64,000 nt of DNA from NCBI GenBank assembly GCA_043557195.1, contig CP121314.1, positions 1,984,001-2,048,000 of the forward strand, in the 5' to 3' direction. The translations under genes and the position numbers were made by a program. Of the stretch, positions 49,326 through 58,895 are shown one piece after another (position 1 is the first letter of the stretch; the number at the start of each line of letters is the position of its first letter). The notes beneath the pieces are model-generated. The model saw only the letters and a list, made by a program, of their open reading frames with translations. It did not search any database and had not been told where the DNA came from. This stretch comes from Jejuia sp043557195. Its GTDB lineage: Bacteria; Bacteroidota; Bacteroidia; Flavobacteriales; Flavobacteriaceae.

Positions 49326-51728
49326 ATGATATTAAATACCGAATTAGAATATAAAGGAAACTTATTTCCTTCAAAAATAGTTAAGTACGAAAAAAACCTT
49401 AACGTTCTCTCATTTACTGCAGAAAATGGCGTTGTTTTAGAAGTAACAGTGCGTCGCGATAGCATTCTGCGTTTTAGATTTACAACAACTGGTATTTTTG
49501 AAAATGATTTTTCTTATGCCATCACCAAATATGCTAGTAGAGGTTACAACCATTTAGAGGTTACCGAAGATGATAATAATTATATTATAACCACAGCAAA
49601 ATTAATTTGTAACGTATCAAAAACAGATTTAAGAACTTCAATTTTTGATGCAAAAGACAAAACTTTAATTTGTGAAGATGAACTTGGTTTCCATTGGGAA
49701 GAGAGTTACGAATTTGGTGGTGATGTAGTAAAGATGTCTAAAACCGCACAACCCGGTGAAAGCTACTATGGGCTTGGAGATAAGCCAGTAGATAATAACC
49801 TAAAAGGAAAGCGTTTTGAAAACTGGGTAACAGATTCTTATGCTTATGGCAGAGAAACAGACCCTATTTATAAAGCTATTCCGTTTTATACGGCACTGCA
49901 TCATAAAAAATCTTACGGTATCTTTTTTGATAACACCTTCCGTTCGTTTTTTGATTTTTGTGCAGAACGAAGAAATATTACCAGTTTTTGGGCACACGGT
50001 GGTGAAATGAATTATTATTTCATTTACGGTCCAGACATGTCAGAAGTTGTTGCTAATTACACCGACTTAACAGGAAAACCTCATGAAATGCCAGCGCTTT
50101 GGACTTTAGGCTATCACCAGTGTAAATGGAGCTACTATCCAGAGTCGAATGTAAAGGAAATCACTGCGAAATTCAGAGAGTTACAAATTCCTTGTGATGC
50201 TATTTATTTAGATATCGATTACATGGAAGGATTTAGGTGTTTTACCTGGAGCAAAGAATATTTCCCCGACCCAAAACGCATGGTAAAGGAATTGGCAGAT
50301 GATGGGTTTAAAACTATCGTAATTATTGATCCCGGTATCAAGATTGATATGGATTATGATGTTTTCAGAGAAGGTTTAGAAAAAGATTATTTCTGTAAAC
50401 GAGCAGATGGCCCTTATATGAAAGGTAAAGTATGGCCTGGTGAATGTTATTTCCCAGATTTCACAAAACCAGAAGTAAGAGACTGGTGGTCTGACTTGTT
50501 CAAGGAACTAGTTGAAGATATAGGTGTAAAAGGTGTTTGGAACGATATGAATGAGCCTGCGGTAATGGACGTTCCTGGAAAAACATTCCCTAATGATGTT
50601 AGGCATGACTATGATGGTAACCCATGTAGCCATAGAAAAGCGCATAATGTTTATGGTATGCAAATGGCTCGTGCAACCTACCAAGGTTTAAAGAAATTCT
50701 CATACCCAAAACGTCCTTTTGTAATTACAAGAGCTGCATATTCAGGAACACAACGTTACACATCTAGTTGGACGGGAGATAATATAGCCACTTGGGATCA
50801 TTTAAATATTGCAAATTTACAGGCACAGCGTATGGCTATGTCAGGATTTTCATTTATTGGGTCAGATATTGGCGGTTTTGCCGAACAACCAAATGGCGAG
50901 TTGTATGCGCGTTGGATACAGCTAGGTATATTCCACCCGTTTTGTAGAACGCACTCTTCTGGTGATCACGGAGATCAAGAACCTTGGGCTTTTGATGATA
51001 CCATTACGGATGTGGTTAGGAAGTTTATCGAAATAAGATATCAGTTATTACCTTACTTATACACCGCTTTTTGGAGATATGCTGAAGAAGGTATTCCAAT
51101 TTTAAAGTCGCTAGTGCTTTATGATCAAGAAGACCCTCAAACGCATTATAGAAATGATGAGTTTATTTTCGGTGAAAAAATATTGGTATGTCCTGTTAAT
51201 GGTCCAAACCAAAAAGGGCGTCGTATGTATGTTCCAAGAGGGAAATGGTATAATTTCTGGACCGATGAATTAATAACTGGAGGGCAAGAAGTTTGGGTTG
51301 ATGCTGATTTAGATAGCATGCCTATTTTTGTAAAAGAAGGCGCTATAATACCTAAATATCCTATTCAGCAGTATGTTGGTGAGAAAACCATTGATGAATT
51401 ATCTCTTGATGTATATTATACAGAAGGTAAAGAAGAATCTATGGTATATGAAGACGCTACCGATGGCTACGATTACATAAAGGGCAGGTATAGTTTGCGA
51501 AACTTTAGGTTGTTAGGTAAAAAGAAAGAATTGATTATTCAGCAACATAAAACTGGTAAATTCATGACCACCTATAAAACCTTTAAATTAAATTTACATG
51601 GGCTACCATTTAAGATTAAAAAGGTGCAGGTAGACAATGTAGATATCTCATTAAAAGATTTAAAAATTAATGGAGATAATACCTTAGTTCTTAAAAAGGA
51701 GTTTACTGAGTTACATATTGTTGGGTAA
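49326..51728 (+). CDS. GH31 family alpha-glucosidase
   Basis: Exo-acting alpha-glucoside hydrolase of 800 residues, cytoplasmic by lack of a signal peptide. It has an N-terminal beta-sandwich (about 1-240) and a catalytic barrel (about 245-600) with LDIDYMEGFRCFTWS. The nucleophile Asp is in GVWNDMNEPAVMD, the acid/base Asp is in WTGDNIATWDHL, and C-terminal beta domains follow (about 610-800). It lies after the glg cluster with its own terminator, suggesting it releases glucose from stored or imported alpha-glucan. Confidence 0.94.
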   Translation: MILNTELEYKGNLFPSKIVKYEKNLNVLSFTAENGVVLEVTVRRDSILRFRFTTTGIFENDFSYAITKYASRGYNHLEVTEDDNNYIITTAKLICNVSKTDLRTSIFDAKDKTLICEDELGFHWEESYEFGGDVVKMSKTAQPGESYYGLGDKPVDNNLKGKRFENWVTDSYAYGRETDPIYKAIPFYTALHHKKSYGIFFDNTFRSFFDFCAERRNITSFWAHGGEMNYYFIYGPDMSEVVANYTDLTGKPHEMPALWTLGYHQCKWSYYPESNVKEITAKFRELQIPCDAIYLDIDYMEGFRCFTWSKEYFPDPKRMVKELADDGFKTIVIIDPGIKIDMDYDVFREGLEKDYFCKRADGPYMKGKVWPGECYFPDFTKPEVRDWWSDLFKELVEDIGVKGVWNDMNEPAVMDVPGKTFPNDVRHDYDGNPCSHRKAHNVYGMQMARATYQGLKKFSYPKRPFVITRAAYSGTQRYTSSWTGDNIATWDHLNIANLQAQRMAMSGFSFIGSDIGGFAEQPNGELYARWIQLGIFHPFCRTHSSGDHGDQEPWAFDDTITDVVRKFIEIRYQLLPYLYTAFWRYAEEGIPILKSLVLYDQEDPQTHYRNDEFIFGEKILVCPVNGPNQKGRRMYVPRGKWYNFWTDELITGGQEVWVDADLDSMPIFVKEGAIIPKYPIQQYVGEKTIDELSLDVYYTEGKEESMVYEDATDGYDYIKGRYSLRNFRLLGKKKELIIQQHKTGKFMTTYKTFKLNLHGLPFKIKKVQVDNVDISLKDLKINGDNTLVLKKEFTELHIVG

Positions 51729-51750
51729 AATATCATAGTTTACATAAATC

Positions 51751-51786
51751 AAACCTCTGCTTTTAATAAAAGCAGAGGTTTTTTAT
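51751..51786 (+). terminator. Terminator after the GH31 gene
   Basis: AAACCTCTGCTTTT and AAAAGCAGAGGTTT form a perfect 14-bp stem with a short loop and T run. Confidence 0.92.
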
Positions 51787-51865
51787 ATCAGCTAAATTCA
51801 ATTATAATGACAACAAATTACCAATCCCAACATTTCATTACCTTTAGCCCCATAACACGAAGTAC

Positions 51866-52243
51866 TTGAAATATACCTACCCAAAAAAAGAAAAACTCAA
51901 AAGCAAAAAACTGATAGAACAATTGTTCGCTGAAGGACAATCGGTTTCTGCTTTTCCGTTACGCCTAGTATATTTGGGCACTACTTTTGATGAAGATGTG
52001 TTGTTAAAAACAGGGGTTTCAGTAAGTAAGCGTCATTTTAAAAAGGCGGTAGATAGAAATCGTATAAAACGTTTGTTAAGAGAAGCTTACAGATTGAATA
52101 AAGCCACTTATTTTAACAATTTAACAACACAACACGCGTTTATGATTTTGTACATTGGCAAAGAGAAACCCACATTTACCCAAATTGAAACAAGCATGAA
52201 ACACCTGTTTGAAAAGTTGTTAGACAAGGATAATAAAGACTAA
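51866..52243 (+). CDS. rnpA: Ribonuclease P protein component
   Basis: Protein subunit of RNase P, which matures tRNA 5' ends. The 125-residue basic protein starts KYTYPKKEKLKSKKLIEQLF, has the family signature DRNRIKRLLREAYR (about 65-78) and the VGVSVSKR-like TGVSVSKRHFKKA before it. The frame opens with TTG at 51866 (no ATG upstream in frame). The S41 protease gene follows six bases after the stop. Confidence 0.94.
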   Translation: MKYTYPKKEKLKSKKLIEQLFAEGQSVSAFPLRLVYLGTTFDEDVLLKTGVSVSKRHFKKAVDRNRIKRLLREAYRLNKATYFNNLTTQHAFMILYIGKEKPTFTQIETSMKHLFEKLLDKDNKD

Positions 52244-52249
52244 ATATTT

Positions 52250-53884
52250 ATGAAGATAATATTCAAAAAGAAGATAATTGTTCCTACTATTCTGGTGATA
52301 GTATTTATAAGCACTACAGCGTTCAAAAACGGTTTTTTTGAAATAGCTAAGCAAATTGAAATTTTCACTACGCTATACAAAGAAATCAATATGAATTATG
52401 TTGATGAAACCAATCCTGCAGATTTAATGGACACCGCTATTAAAAGTATGTTAGATGATTTAGATCCGTATACGCGCTTTATGAACGAGCAGGATGTAGA
52501 AGCTGCTAGAATTAATAATACTGGAGATTACACGGGTATTGGTGCGCGTGTAAAAACACTAAAAGACAAATTGGTAATTATAGAGCCTTATAAAGATTAC
52601 CCCGCTGATAAAGCTGGTTTAAAAGCTGGTGACGAAATTATAAAAGTTGGAGATATTCTAGTTTCAGATTATAAAGAAGATAGCGGTAACTTGCTAAAAG
52701 GTTCTTCAGGAAGTACTGTAAATGTAACTTTTAAAAGAAATAATGAAACAAAAACAGCCACTATTGAGCGTGCTGAGGTTGAAATAAAAGCGGTACCGCA
52801 CTATTCTCTGGTAGACAAAAAAACTGGGTATGTGGTATTGAATAAGTTTAATCGAAAAGCATCAGCAGAAACGAGTTATGCGGTTAGAGATTTAAAAGCT
52901 CAAGGTGCTGAACGTATTATTTTGGACTTAAGAGGTAATCCTGGTGGTTTATTAAATGAAGCAGTTAATATTGTGAATTTATTTGTACCAAAAGGGCAAT
53001 TAGTGGTTACTACTAAATCTAAAGTAAAAAAATACAACAAGCAATACTTTACAAGCAGAGAGCCTTTAGATACAGAGATTCCACTGGTGGTTTTAATTGA
53101 TGGTTCTAGTGCCTCCGCCAGCGAAATTGTTTCCGGAACTTTACAAGATTTAGATCGTGCAGTGGTTGTAGGCACGCGCAGTTTTGGGAAAGGATTAGTA
53201 CAACGTCCCAAACGTTTAACCTATGGCACACAGGTAAAAATCACAATATCTAGATATTACACGCCGTCAGGAAGATGCATTCAATCTTTAGATTATTGGA
53301 ATAGAAACGAAAACGGTGAAGCCGTTCGTGTAAAACAAGAAAATTATAACGAGTTTAAAACTAAAAGCGGGCGTAAAGTATTTGATGGTGGTGGTGTTTT
53401 TCCTGATGTTACCATCAATAAAGTAAAGAATACAACAATTACAAAAGCTATCTTAAATAGTGATTTAATTTTTGATTTTGCAACTGATTACTATTATAAA
53501 AACTCATCTCTAAGCCTCGACAATTTCAAATTAACTGATACTGATTTTAAGGATTTTAAAAAATATTTAGATCAAAATAATTTCTCTTTCACCACAAATA
53601 CTGAAAAAGCCTTTTATAAGGCTTACGAAGCTTCAATAAAAGAAAACCTAAATGATAATATAAAAGCCGATTATGACGCACTTATTTCGGGATTGAGAAC
53701 ATCAAAAGATCAAGCGATTGACGAGCATAAGGATTTTATCCTGCAATCGCTCACAGAAGAAATTGTTAAACGCTATGCATATCGTGAAGGTTTGTATGAA
53801 TATTATAAGTCTAATGATGAACATATTCAGAAAAGTGCGCAAATCCTCGGTAATACCATGACATACATGGATTATTTAAGGTAG
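52250..53884 (+). CDS. S41 family C-terminal processing peptidase
   Basis: Exported serine peptidase of 544 residues. An N-terminal membrane anchor or signal (about 7-25) is followed by a PDZ domain (about 95-175, GIGARVKTLKDKLVIIEP and PADKAGLKAGDEIIKVG). In the S41 catalytic core the nucleophile Ser is in DGSSASASEIVSGTLQD and the general-base Lys in GTRSFGKGLVQ. An extra C-terminal helical region (about 400-544) is typical of the Bacteroidota long form. It is probably cotranscribed with rnpA. Substrates are unknown. Confidence 0.94.
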   Translation: MKIIFKKKIIVPTILVIVFISTTAFKNGFFEIAKQIEIFTTLYKEINMNYVDETNPADLMDTAIKSMLDDLDPYTRFMNEQDVEAARINNTGDYTGIGARVKTLKDKLVIIEPYKDYPADKAGLKAGDEIIKVGDILVSDYKEDSGNLLKGSSGSTVNVTFKRNNETKTATIERAEVEIKAVPHYSLVDKKTGYVVLNKFNRKASAETSYAVRDLKAQGAERIILDLRGNPGGLLNEAVNIVNLFVPKGQLVVTTKSKVKKYNKQYFTSREPLDTEIPLVVLIDGSSASASEIVSGTLQDLDRAVVVGTRSFGKGLVQRPKRLTYGTQVKITISRYYTPSGRCIQSLDYWNRNENGEAVRVKQENYNEFKTKSGRKVFDGGGVFPDVTINKVKNTTITKAILNSDLIFDFATDYYYKNSSLSLDNFKLTDTDFKDFKKYLDQNNFSFTTNTEKAFYKAYEASIKENLNDNIKADYDALISGLRTSKDQAIDEHKDFILQSLTEEIVKRYAYREGLYEYYKSNDEHIQKSAQILGNTMTYMDYLR

Positions 53885-53929
53885 ATTTCTGAAAAATACT
53901 ATCTTTATCATTTAATAGCTTCCCCAAGA

Positions 53930-54793
53930 ATGCATAGACTACTAGTAATCATATTGTTATGCTTTCAAATATGTATCGGGTTTTCTCAAACTCAATACAC
54001 GCATGATGTGTATTTTAATACTGATGAATTTGTAGTGCCTAAAACCGAGGAAAACCGGTTACTTCTTTTTATTTCTAAGCTACAAGATATTGAGATTGAA
54101 TCTATTGTTATATATGGGTTTTGTGATGATGTAGGCGCAGATTCATACAATATGGTGCTATCACAACAACGAGCAGATGCTATTAAAACTATTTTTTCTA
54201 ACAATGAAATTAGCGAATCTCTAATTAGAAATGTAGACGGCAAAGGAGAAATTCTACTTAAAATAGTAAGTGAAAAAGACATTCTGAAAATTAGAGGGCT
54301 CAATAGAAAAGTAGAGATTATTGTAACTGAAAAAATACCGGAACCTCAAGCTAAAGCTGAATCAAATAAAGAAGATATAATTGAAAACCCTACTGTTACA
54401 GAACAAATTAAAGGTGATTTAAATGTTGGTGATAAGATTATATTCAAGGATATACTGTTTAAAACGGGCTACAGTACAGTTGTTCCAAAATCTAAAAAAA
54501 CACTCGAAGAAATAGCAAAAGCCTTAGTAGAACGAGAAGATATTTACTTTACCATTCAAGGGCATGTGTGTTGTACAAAATACACTAGAGATGCTGTTGA
54601 TAAGAGAACAAAAAAACGCAATCTTTCAGTCGCTAGAGCAAAATACGTTTACGATTATTTTGCTAAAAAAGGTGTAGACAAAAATCGTATGCGTTTTGTG
54701 GGTATGCGAAGAAGATTTCCATTAGGTGGAGATCCTCAATTTGATAGGCGTGTAGAAATTGTCATCACCTATGTTGGTGATAACACTAAATAG
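53930..54793 (+). CDS. Protein with two OmpA-like domains
   Basis: The 287-residue exported protein has a signal peptide (about 1-20). A first OmpA-like domain (about 24-132) has IYGFCDDVGADSYNMVLSQQRADAI. A lysine/glutamate-rich linker (about 133-160) leads to a second OmpA-like domain (about 170-283: GHVCCTKYTRDAVDKRT, NLSVARAKYVYDYFAKKGV, DRRVEIVITYV). Each has the Asp and Arg region used for peptidoglycan binding. There is no beta-barrel, so it may be a free periplasmic linker. It lies four bases before the LRR gene. Confidence 0.86.
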   Translation: MHRLLVIILLCFQICIGFSQTQYTHDVYFNTDEFVVPKTEENRLLLFISKLQDIEIESIVIYGFCDDVGADSYNMVLSQQRADAIKTIFSNNEISESLIRNVDGKGEILLKIVSEKDILKIRGLNRKVEIIVTEKIPEPQAKAESNKEDIIENPTVTEQIKGDLNVGDKIIFKDILFKTGYSTVVPKSKKTLEEIAKALVEREDIYFTIQGHVCCTKYTRDAVDKRTKKRNLSVARAKYVYDYFAKKGVDKNRMRFVGMRRRFPLGGDPQFDRRVEIVITYVGDNTK

Positions 54794-54796
54794 AAC

Positions 54797-56353
54797 ATGG
54801 TGATATCCTACAATAGATTATGGCTCCTCGCTTTTTTATTACCACTTTCTACTTTAATCGGGTTTTCCCAAAACACGTTTGTGCCCGATGATAATTTTGA
54901 ACAAGCGCTAATAGATTTAGGTTTTGACACACCTCCTTTAGATGATTTTGTACCTACAGCAAATATTAATACAATCACAGAATTAAATGTTTCGCTTCTT
55001 AATATCAGTGATTTAACAGGAATAGAAGATTTTAGAGCTTTAGAGGTTTTAGAGTGTTCAGAGAATAATTTAACACAATTAGATATTTCTCAAAATGTAA
55101 ACCTTAAACAGTTATTTTGTGGCTTTAATGTAATTGAAAGTTTAGACATTTCTTTAAACTCTGAGTTGCTAATTCTATGGTGTAACTTTAATAGAATTGC
55201 AAATTTAGATGTTTCAAATAACCCTAACTTGATATCCTTAATTTGTAGTAATAATTTACTAATAGAACTTGATGTCTCTAACAATCCTTCTATAAAAACA
55301 CTACTCTGTATAGGTAATCAACTTACTAATTTAAATGTTACTTCTAATGTAGAGTTAACTATTTTTCACTGCGGAAATAATAATTTAAATACTCTTGATG
55401 TCTCAAAAAACCCTTTATTATCAGACTTTAATTTTGAATACAACAACCTTGAAATAATTGATTTATCAAATAATACGGAACTAAGATTATTATACTGCTT
55501 ATCTAATAGGCTTAACTCTCTAAATCTCGTCAACAACAGTAATTTAATGATTTTAAGTTGTGGTGAAAATCAACTATCAGAACTCAACTTAAACACAAAC
55601 AATAATCTAGAAGAACTGTATTGTCAAGACAACTTACTCCAAGATCTTGATGTTTCATCTAATACATTATTAAATAGCTTAAACTGCAGTAATAATATCT
55701 TTTGTCAATTAAATATTCAAAACTCCAATAATACGAATATGCAATTATTTGATGCTACTTTAAACAACGAATTAGTTTGCATTTTTGTAGACGATGTTGC
55801 TTACAGTGAAACAAATTGGACCAACATTGATGCTCAATCTAAGTTTGTGGCCTCACGAGATGAATGTACTACTGTTTTAAACGATTTTCTAGAAGTTGAT
55901 GATTTAGATGATGTTGTTGCACCTTTGTATACACTTCCAAACCTGTCTTTTGGTAATTATTTTACAAGATCATTTGGTGATGGCACACAGCTTAGTGCTG
56001 GAACTGTTATTACTACAACACAAACCATATACATTTATATAAATAATGGTTGTTACGAAAACCAATCTAGTTTTAGTGTATTAATATCAGACAATGGTGT
56101 TTTTATTCCAAGGTTTTTTACACCTAATAACGATGGCACTCGCGATTTTTGGAAAGTAATAGACACTAATAATATTGTGAATACTATTTCTATCTACAAC
56201 AGATATGGAAAACTTATCAAATATTTACCTAAAAATTCTCAAGGTTGGGACGGCACCTTTAATGGGCAATTTTTACCAAACGATAGTTATTGGTACGAAA
56301 TAATATTGAATGATAGAGAAGTTATAAAAGGTGTTTTTGCTTTAAAACGCTAA
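54797..56353 (+). CDS. Leucine-rich-repeat surface protein with T9SS type B sorting domain
   Basis: The 518-residue exported protein has a signal peptide (about 1-24). About a dozen LRR units of about 21 residues follow (about 65-335) with the pattern LDVSxNxxLxxLxCxxNxL, including a regularly placed Cys. A non-repeat region comes next (about 336-435). The final 80 residues form the gliding-motility-type C-terminal domain (FIPRFFTPNNDGTRDFWKVI, ISIYNRYGKLI, GWDGTFNGQFLPNDSYWYEI, KGVFALKR). This tail is the type B signal for the type IX secretion system. It is probably adhesive. Confidence 0.93.
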   Translation: MVISYNRLWLLAFLLPLSTLIGFSQNTFVPDDNFEQALIDLGFDTPPLDDFVPTANINTITELNVSLLNISDLTGIEDFRALEVLECSENNLTQLDISQNVNLKQLFCGFNVIESLDISLNSELLILWCNFNRIANLDVSNNPNLISLICSNNLLIELDVSNNPSIKTLLCIGNQLTNLNVTSNVELTIFHCGNNNLNTLDVSKNPLLSDFNFEYNNLEIIDLSNNTELRLLYCLSNRLNSLNLVNNSNLMILSCGENQLSELNLNTNNNLEELYCQDNLLQDLDVSSNTLLNSLNCSNNIFCQLNIQNSNNTNMQLFDATLNNELVCIFVDDVAYSETNWTNIDAQSKFVASRDECTTVLNDFLEVDDLDDVVAPLYTLPNLSFGNYFTRSFGDGTQLSAGTVITTTQTIYIYINNGCYENQSSFSVLISDNGVFIPRFFTPNNDGTRDFWKVIDTNNIVNTISIYNRYGKLIKYLPKNSQGWDGTFNGQFLPNDSYWYEIILNDREVIKGVFALKR

Positions 56354-56796
56354 GATTTAATCATAGCAATATGCGGAATACCGTCTTCTAAATAAGATTC
56401 ACCTTCTTTTTTAAATCCTAAATTTTCATAGAACCGTTGTAAATATTCTTGAGCAGAAATTTTTATAACAGTTTCACTAAAATGTGTTTCAACTGCATTA
56501 ATCGAAGCCTCCATAATAGCATAACCAAAGTTAAATTTCCTGTAGTTTTCTTTTACTACTACCCTGCCAATACTAGCTTCAGCAAAATAATCACCTGGTT
56601 TAAAAAGCCGTGTATATGCCACTAAGGTTTCATCTTTAAAACCTAAAATATGCAATGCCTTTTCATCTTTACCATCAATATCTTGATACACACAATCTTG
56701 TTCCACTACAAACACTTCACTTCGTAATTGAAGCAAATTATATAATTCAGTAGTAGAAAGCTCTTCAAATGTTTTTATTTGTATGTTCAAACTCAA
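56350..56796 (-). CDS. GNAT-family N-acetyltransferase (ElaA-like)
   Basis: The 148-residue protein of the ElaA type opens IKTFEELSTTELYNLLQLRSEVFVVEQDCVYQDIDGKDE, the ElaA N-terminal motif. It has the acetyl-CoA loop region RVVVKENYRKFNFGYAIMEA (about 74-93) and ends GFKKEGESYLEDGIPHIAM. The substrate is unknown. Its 3' end overlaps the LRR gene by four bases. Confidence 0.9.
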   Translation of the reverse strand: MSLNIQIKTFEELSTTELYNLLQLRSEVFVVEQDCVYQDIDGKDEKALHILGFKDETLVAYTRLFKPGDYFAEASIGRVVVKENYRKFNFGYAIMEASINAVETHFSETVIKISAQEYLQRFYENLGFKKEGESYLEDGIPHIAMIKS

Positions 56797-56808
56797 TAGT
56801 ATTTATTT

Positions 56809-56895
56809 GGGCGCTACCACAAGGGTCGGGCTTTCCGCTAAAAGTTTTGGCTCGATGCGCGCCTCGCCAAAAGCTACCACTGCAATCCCTAGCGC
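56809..56895 (-). repeat. Dispersed intergenic element, copy G (inverted)
   Basis: Read on the minus strand it starts GCGCTAGGGATTGCAGTGG and ends GAAAGCCCGACCCTTGTGG then TAGCGCCC, 87 bases. Its inner AGCTTTTGGCGAGGCGCGC is shared with copy D, and its ends with copies B, C, E and F. It separates the acetyltransferase and cation-efflux genes. Compared with other copies both ends read GCGCTA/TAGCGC, a compensated change that keeps the inverted ends. Confidence 0.8.
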
Positions 56896-56917
56896 AATTA
56901 TCTGCTTAGGTTATTTC

Positions 56918-57838
56918 TTAATCCTGTACAATCACTTCCTTTGCATCATCCTTTCCATATTCAGGCTGAATATTTACATGGTTAATATCGTATTTTCTAA
57001 ACACCAACTCCTCTATCTCTTGTAAAATTTCATCAAATTCTGATAAGCTGATATCATTATGAAAATCAATATGCGCCTCCAAATGAATTTCTTCTTCGTT
57101 TAACTGCCATATATGCACATGGTGTGTATTCTTTACAGAAGCAAATGCATTTATTTCTTCTACAATCTTCTGAATTGGAATATTTTCAGGTGTAAATAAC
57201 ATCAATACTTTTGTAGAGTTTTTTAATAAATCCCAACCCATCCAAACCAAATATAATGCAATAACAAAGGTTAGTACACTATCCACCCAGTACATCTGAT
57301 AAAACTTCATTAATAATCCACCAATTAATACTGCCACACTTGCCATCATATCTGTTAATAGATGTAGATATGCGCTTTTCATATTCATATTAGCTTCAGC
57401 ATCTTTCTTTATTAATAATACGCTAAAACCATTACCTAAAATAGCTACGATACTCAACCAAATAACGAGGTTAGACTTAATCACCTGCGGATTTTGAAAA
57501 CGCTCCACAGCTTCAATAATTAACAAAATAGCAACCACCATTAATGTTGCTGCATTTATAAAAGCTGCTAAAATTTCAGCACGTTTATATCCAAATGTTT
57601 TCTGGGTAGAGGCTTTCTTTTTAGTGAGTCTATTCGCTACATAACTAATAATTAATGATAAAACATCACTAAAATTATGTAGTGCATCACTTAAAAGTGA
57701 TAAACTTCCAGAAATTAAACCACCAATAACCTGAGCTACGGTGATAACTATATTAAGTAAAATAGAAATGAAAAGGTTACGACCTTTTAAGTCGTCATGG
57801 TGATGATGTGAGTGGTTATGACCATGTGAATGTGACAT
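56918..57838 (-). CDS. Cation diffusion facilitator (zinc-type efflux)
   Basis: The 306-residue inner-membrane transporter has a His-rich start (MSHSHGHNHSHHHHDD) and six helices (about 20-215). The metal-site pairs are His/Asp in LLSDALHNFSDVLS and LHLLTDMMASV. A cytoplasmic C-terminal domain (about 220-306) has HHVHIWQLNEEEIHLEAHID. Zn2+ or Co2+ efflux in exchange for protons is the family function. It is encoded three bases after rpiB on the same strand. Confidence 0.94.
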   Translation of the reverse strand: MSHSHGHNHSHHHHDDLKGRNLFISILLNIVITVAQVIGGLISGSLSLLSDALHNFSDVLSLIISYVANRLTKKKASTQKTFGYKRAEILAAFINAATLMVVAILLIIEAVERFQNPQVIKSNLVIWLSIVAILGNGFSVLLIKKDAEANMNMKSAYLHLLTDMMASVAVLIGGLLMKFYQMYWVDSVLTFVIALYLVWMGWDLLKNSTKVLMLFTPENIPIQKIVEEINAFASVKNTHHVHIWQLNEEEIHLEAHIDFHNDISLSEFDEILQEIEELVFRKYDINHVNIQPEYGKDDAKEVIVQD

Positions 57839-57841
57839 CTA

Positions 57842-58276
57842 TTAGCAAGATAATGGAATTTTATCAATACGGTTTTGATGTCTTCCACCTTCAAAATCGG
57901 TATTTAAAAAGGTATCTACCATTTGTATAGCTTGTGGAATAGCAGTAAAACGCGCCGGAATACAAAGAATGTTCGCATTATTATGTTGACGAATTAACTC
58001 TACTATTTCTTTAGTCCAACATAAACCAGCTCGCACTTCTTGATACTTATTAGCAGTCATTGCCACACCATTAGCACTTCCACATATTAAAATACCAAAA
58101 TCGGCCGATTTATCTACAATTGTTTTTGCTACAGGATGCACAAAATCTGGATAGTCTACACTATCATGTACATCAGTACCATAATTATTAACGGTATATC
58201 CTTTACTCTCTAAATATTCTTTTATAGCGAACTTATAATCTGTACCAGCGTGATCATTTCCTATAGATATTGTCAT
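57842..58276 (-). CDS. rpiB: Ribose-5-phosphate isomerase B
   Basis: Interconverts ribose-5-phosphate and ribulose-5-phosphate. The 144-residue protein starts MTISIGNDHAGTDYK. Catalytic Cys lies in ILICGSANGVAMTANK (about 63-78) with the His of RQHNNANILCIPAR (about 100-113). The length is standard. The cation-efflux gene follows closely, so the two are probably cotranscribed. Confidence 0.95.
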   Translation of the reverse strand: MTISIGNDHAGTDYKFAIKEYLESKGYTVNNYGTDVHDSVDYPDFVHPVAKTIVDKSADFGILICGSANGVAMTANKYQEVRAGLCWTKEIVELIRQHNNANILCIPARFTAIPQAIQMVDTFLNTDFEGGRHQNRIDKIPLSC

Positions 58277-58895
58277 GATAATATTTAATATGTAGTTTTA
58301 CGTTACAAAGTTACTAAAAGCAAATCCTGTTCACTAAACTTTTAATGACTTGTTAATATCTCTTGACGGATTTTTATAAAAATAATTAGGAAAATCACTT
58401 TAAATTTTCAATCCATAACCTTTAGTTAACATGCAAATAAGTTAATGTAAATTTTTAGTTAAGTTATCAGCACCTCAACATGTACTTTTAAGTGTTATTA
58501 ATTAAAATACTTATTAAAAATTAGGTGTTAGTTTAGGTTGTAAACAATTGTTGATAGTATTTATAATACTATTAAAATGTAATGAGTTACACTTTTAAAA
58601 TCTGTTAATTTCTTATCAATAACATTCAATAAGATACAATTCAAAATAAACTCAAAAAAAGTTATACTAGATATTAACACACTATAATAACCATCATTTA
58701 TTTTTTTAAATTTTAAAAAGAAAATATTAATATGATATATAATGTGGATAACTATGATTTAACAAAGAATTTATATAGTTTAATATTAAAACCGTAGCTT
58801 TGTAAAAACTTAATAGCTTCACTTCACCTTCTATTGAGTTTATTTAGAATGAATTCCTAACACTTTTAGGAAATGAATATGATTACAAAAATTAA
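58277..58895. other. AT-rich intergenic region before rnr
   Basis: About 620 bases lie between divergent rpiB and rnr. There is no reading frame with coding character and no copy of the repeats described here. A -7 box TAGCTTTG (58795-58802) lies 94 bases before the rnr start, implying a leader of about 85 bases, which would fit cold-responsive control. Otherwise I see nothing. Confidence 0.5.
58795..58802 (+). promoter_or_regulatory. -7 box of the likely rnr promoter
   Basis: TAGCTTTG matches TAnnTTTG. The -33 position has no TTG. Confidence 0.45.

Noticed and set aside
2684..56895. Dispersed repeats as insertion sequences
   Set aside because: All copies are 74-104 bases and contain no open frame; no transposase is seen in the window, so at most they are non-autonomous elements.
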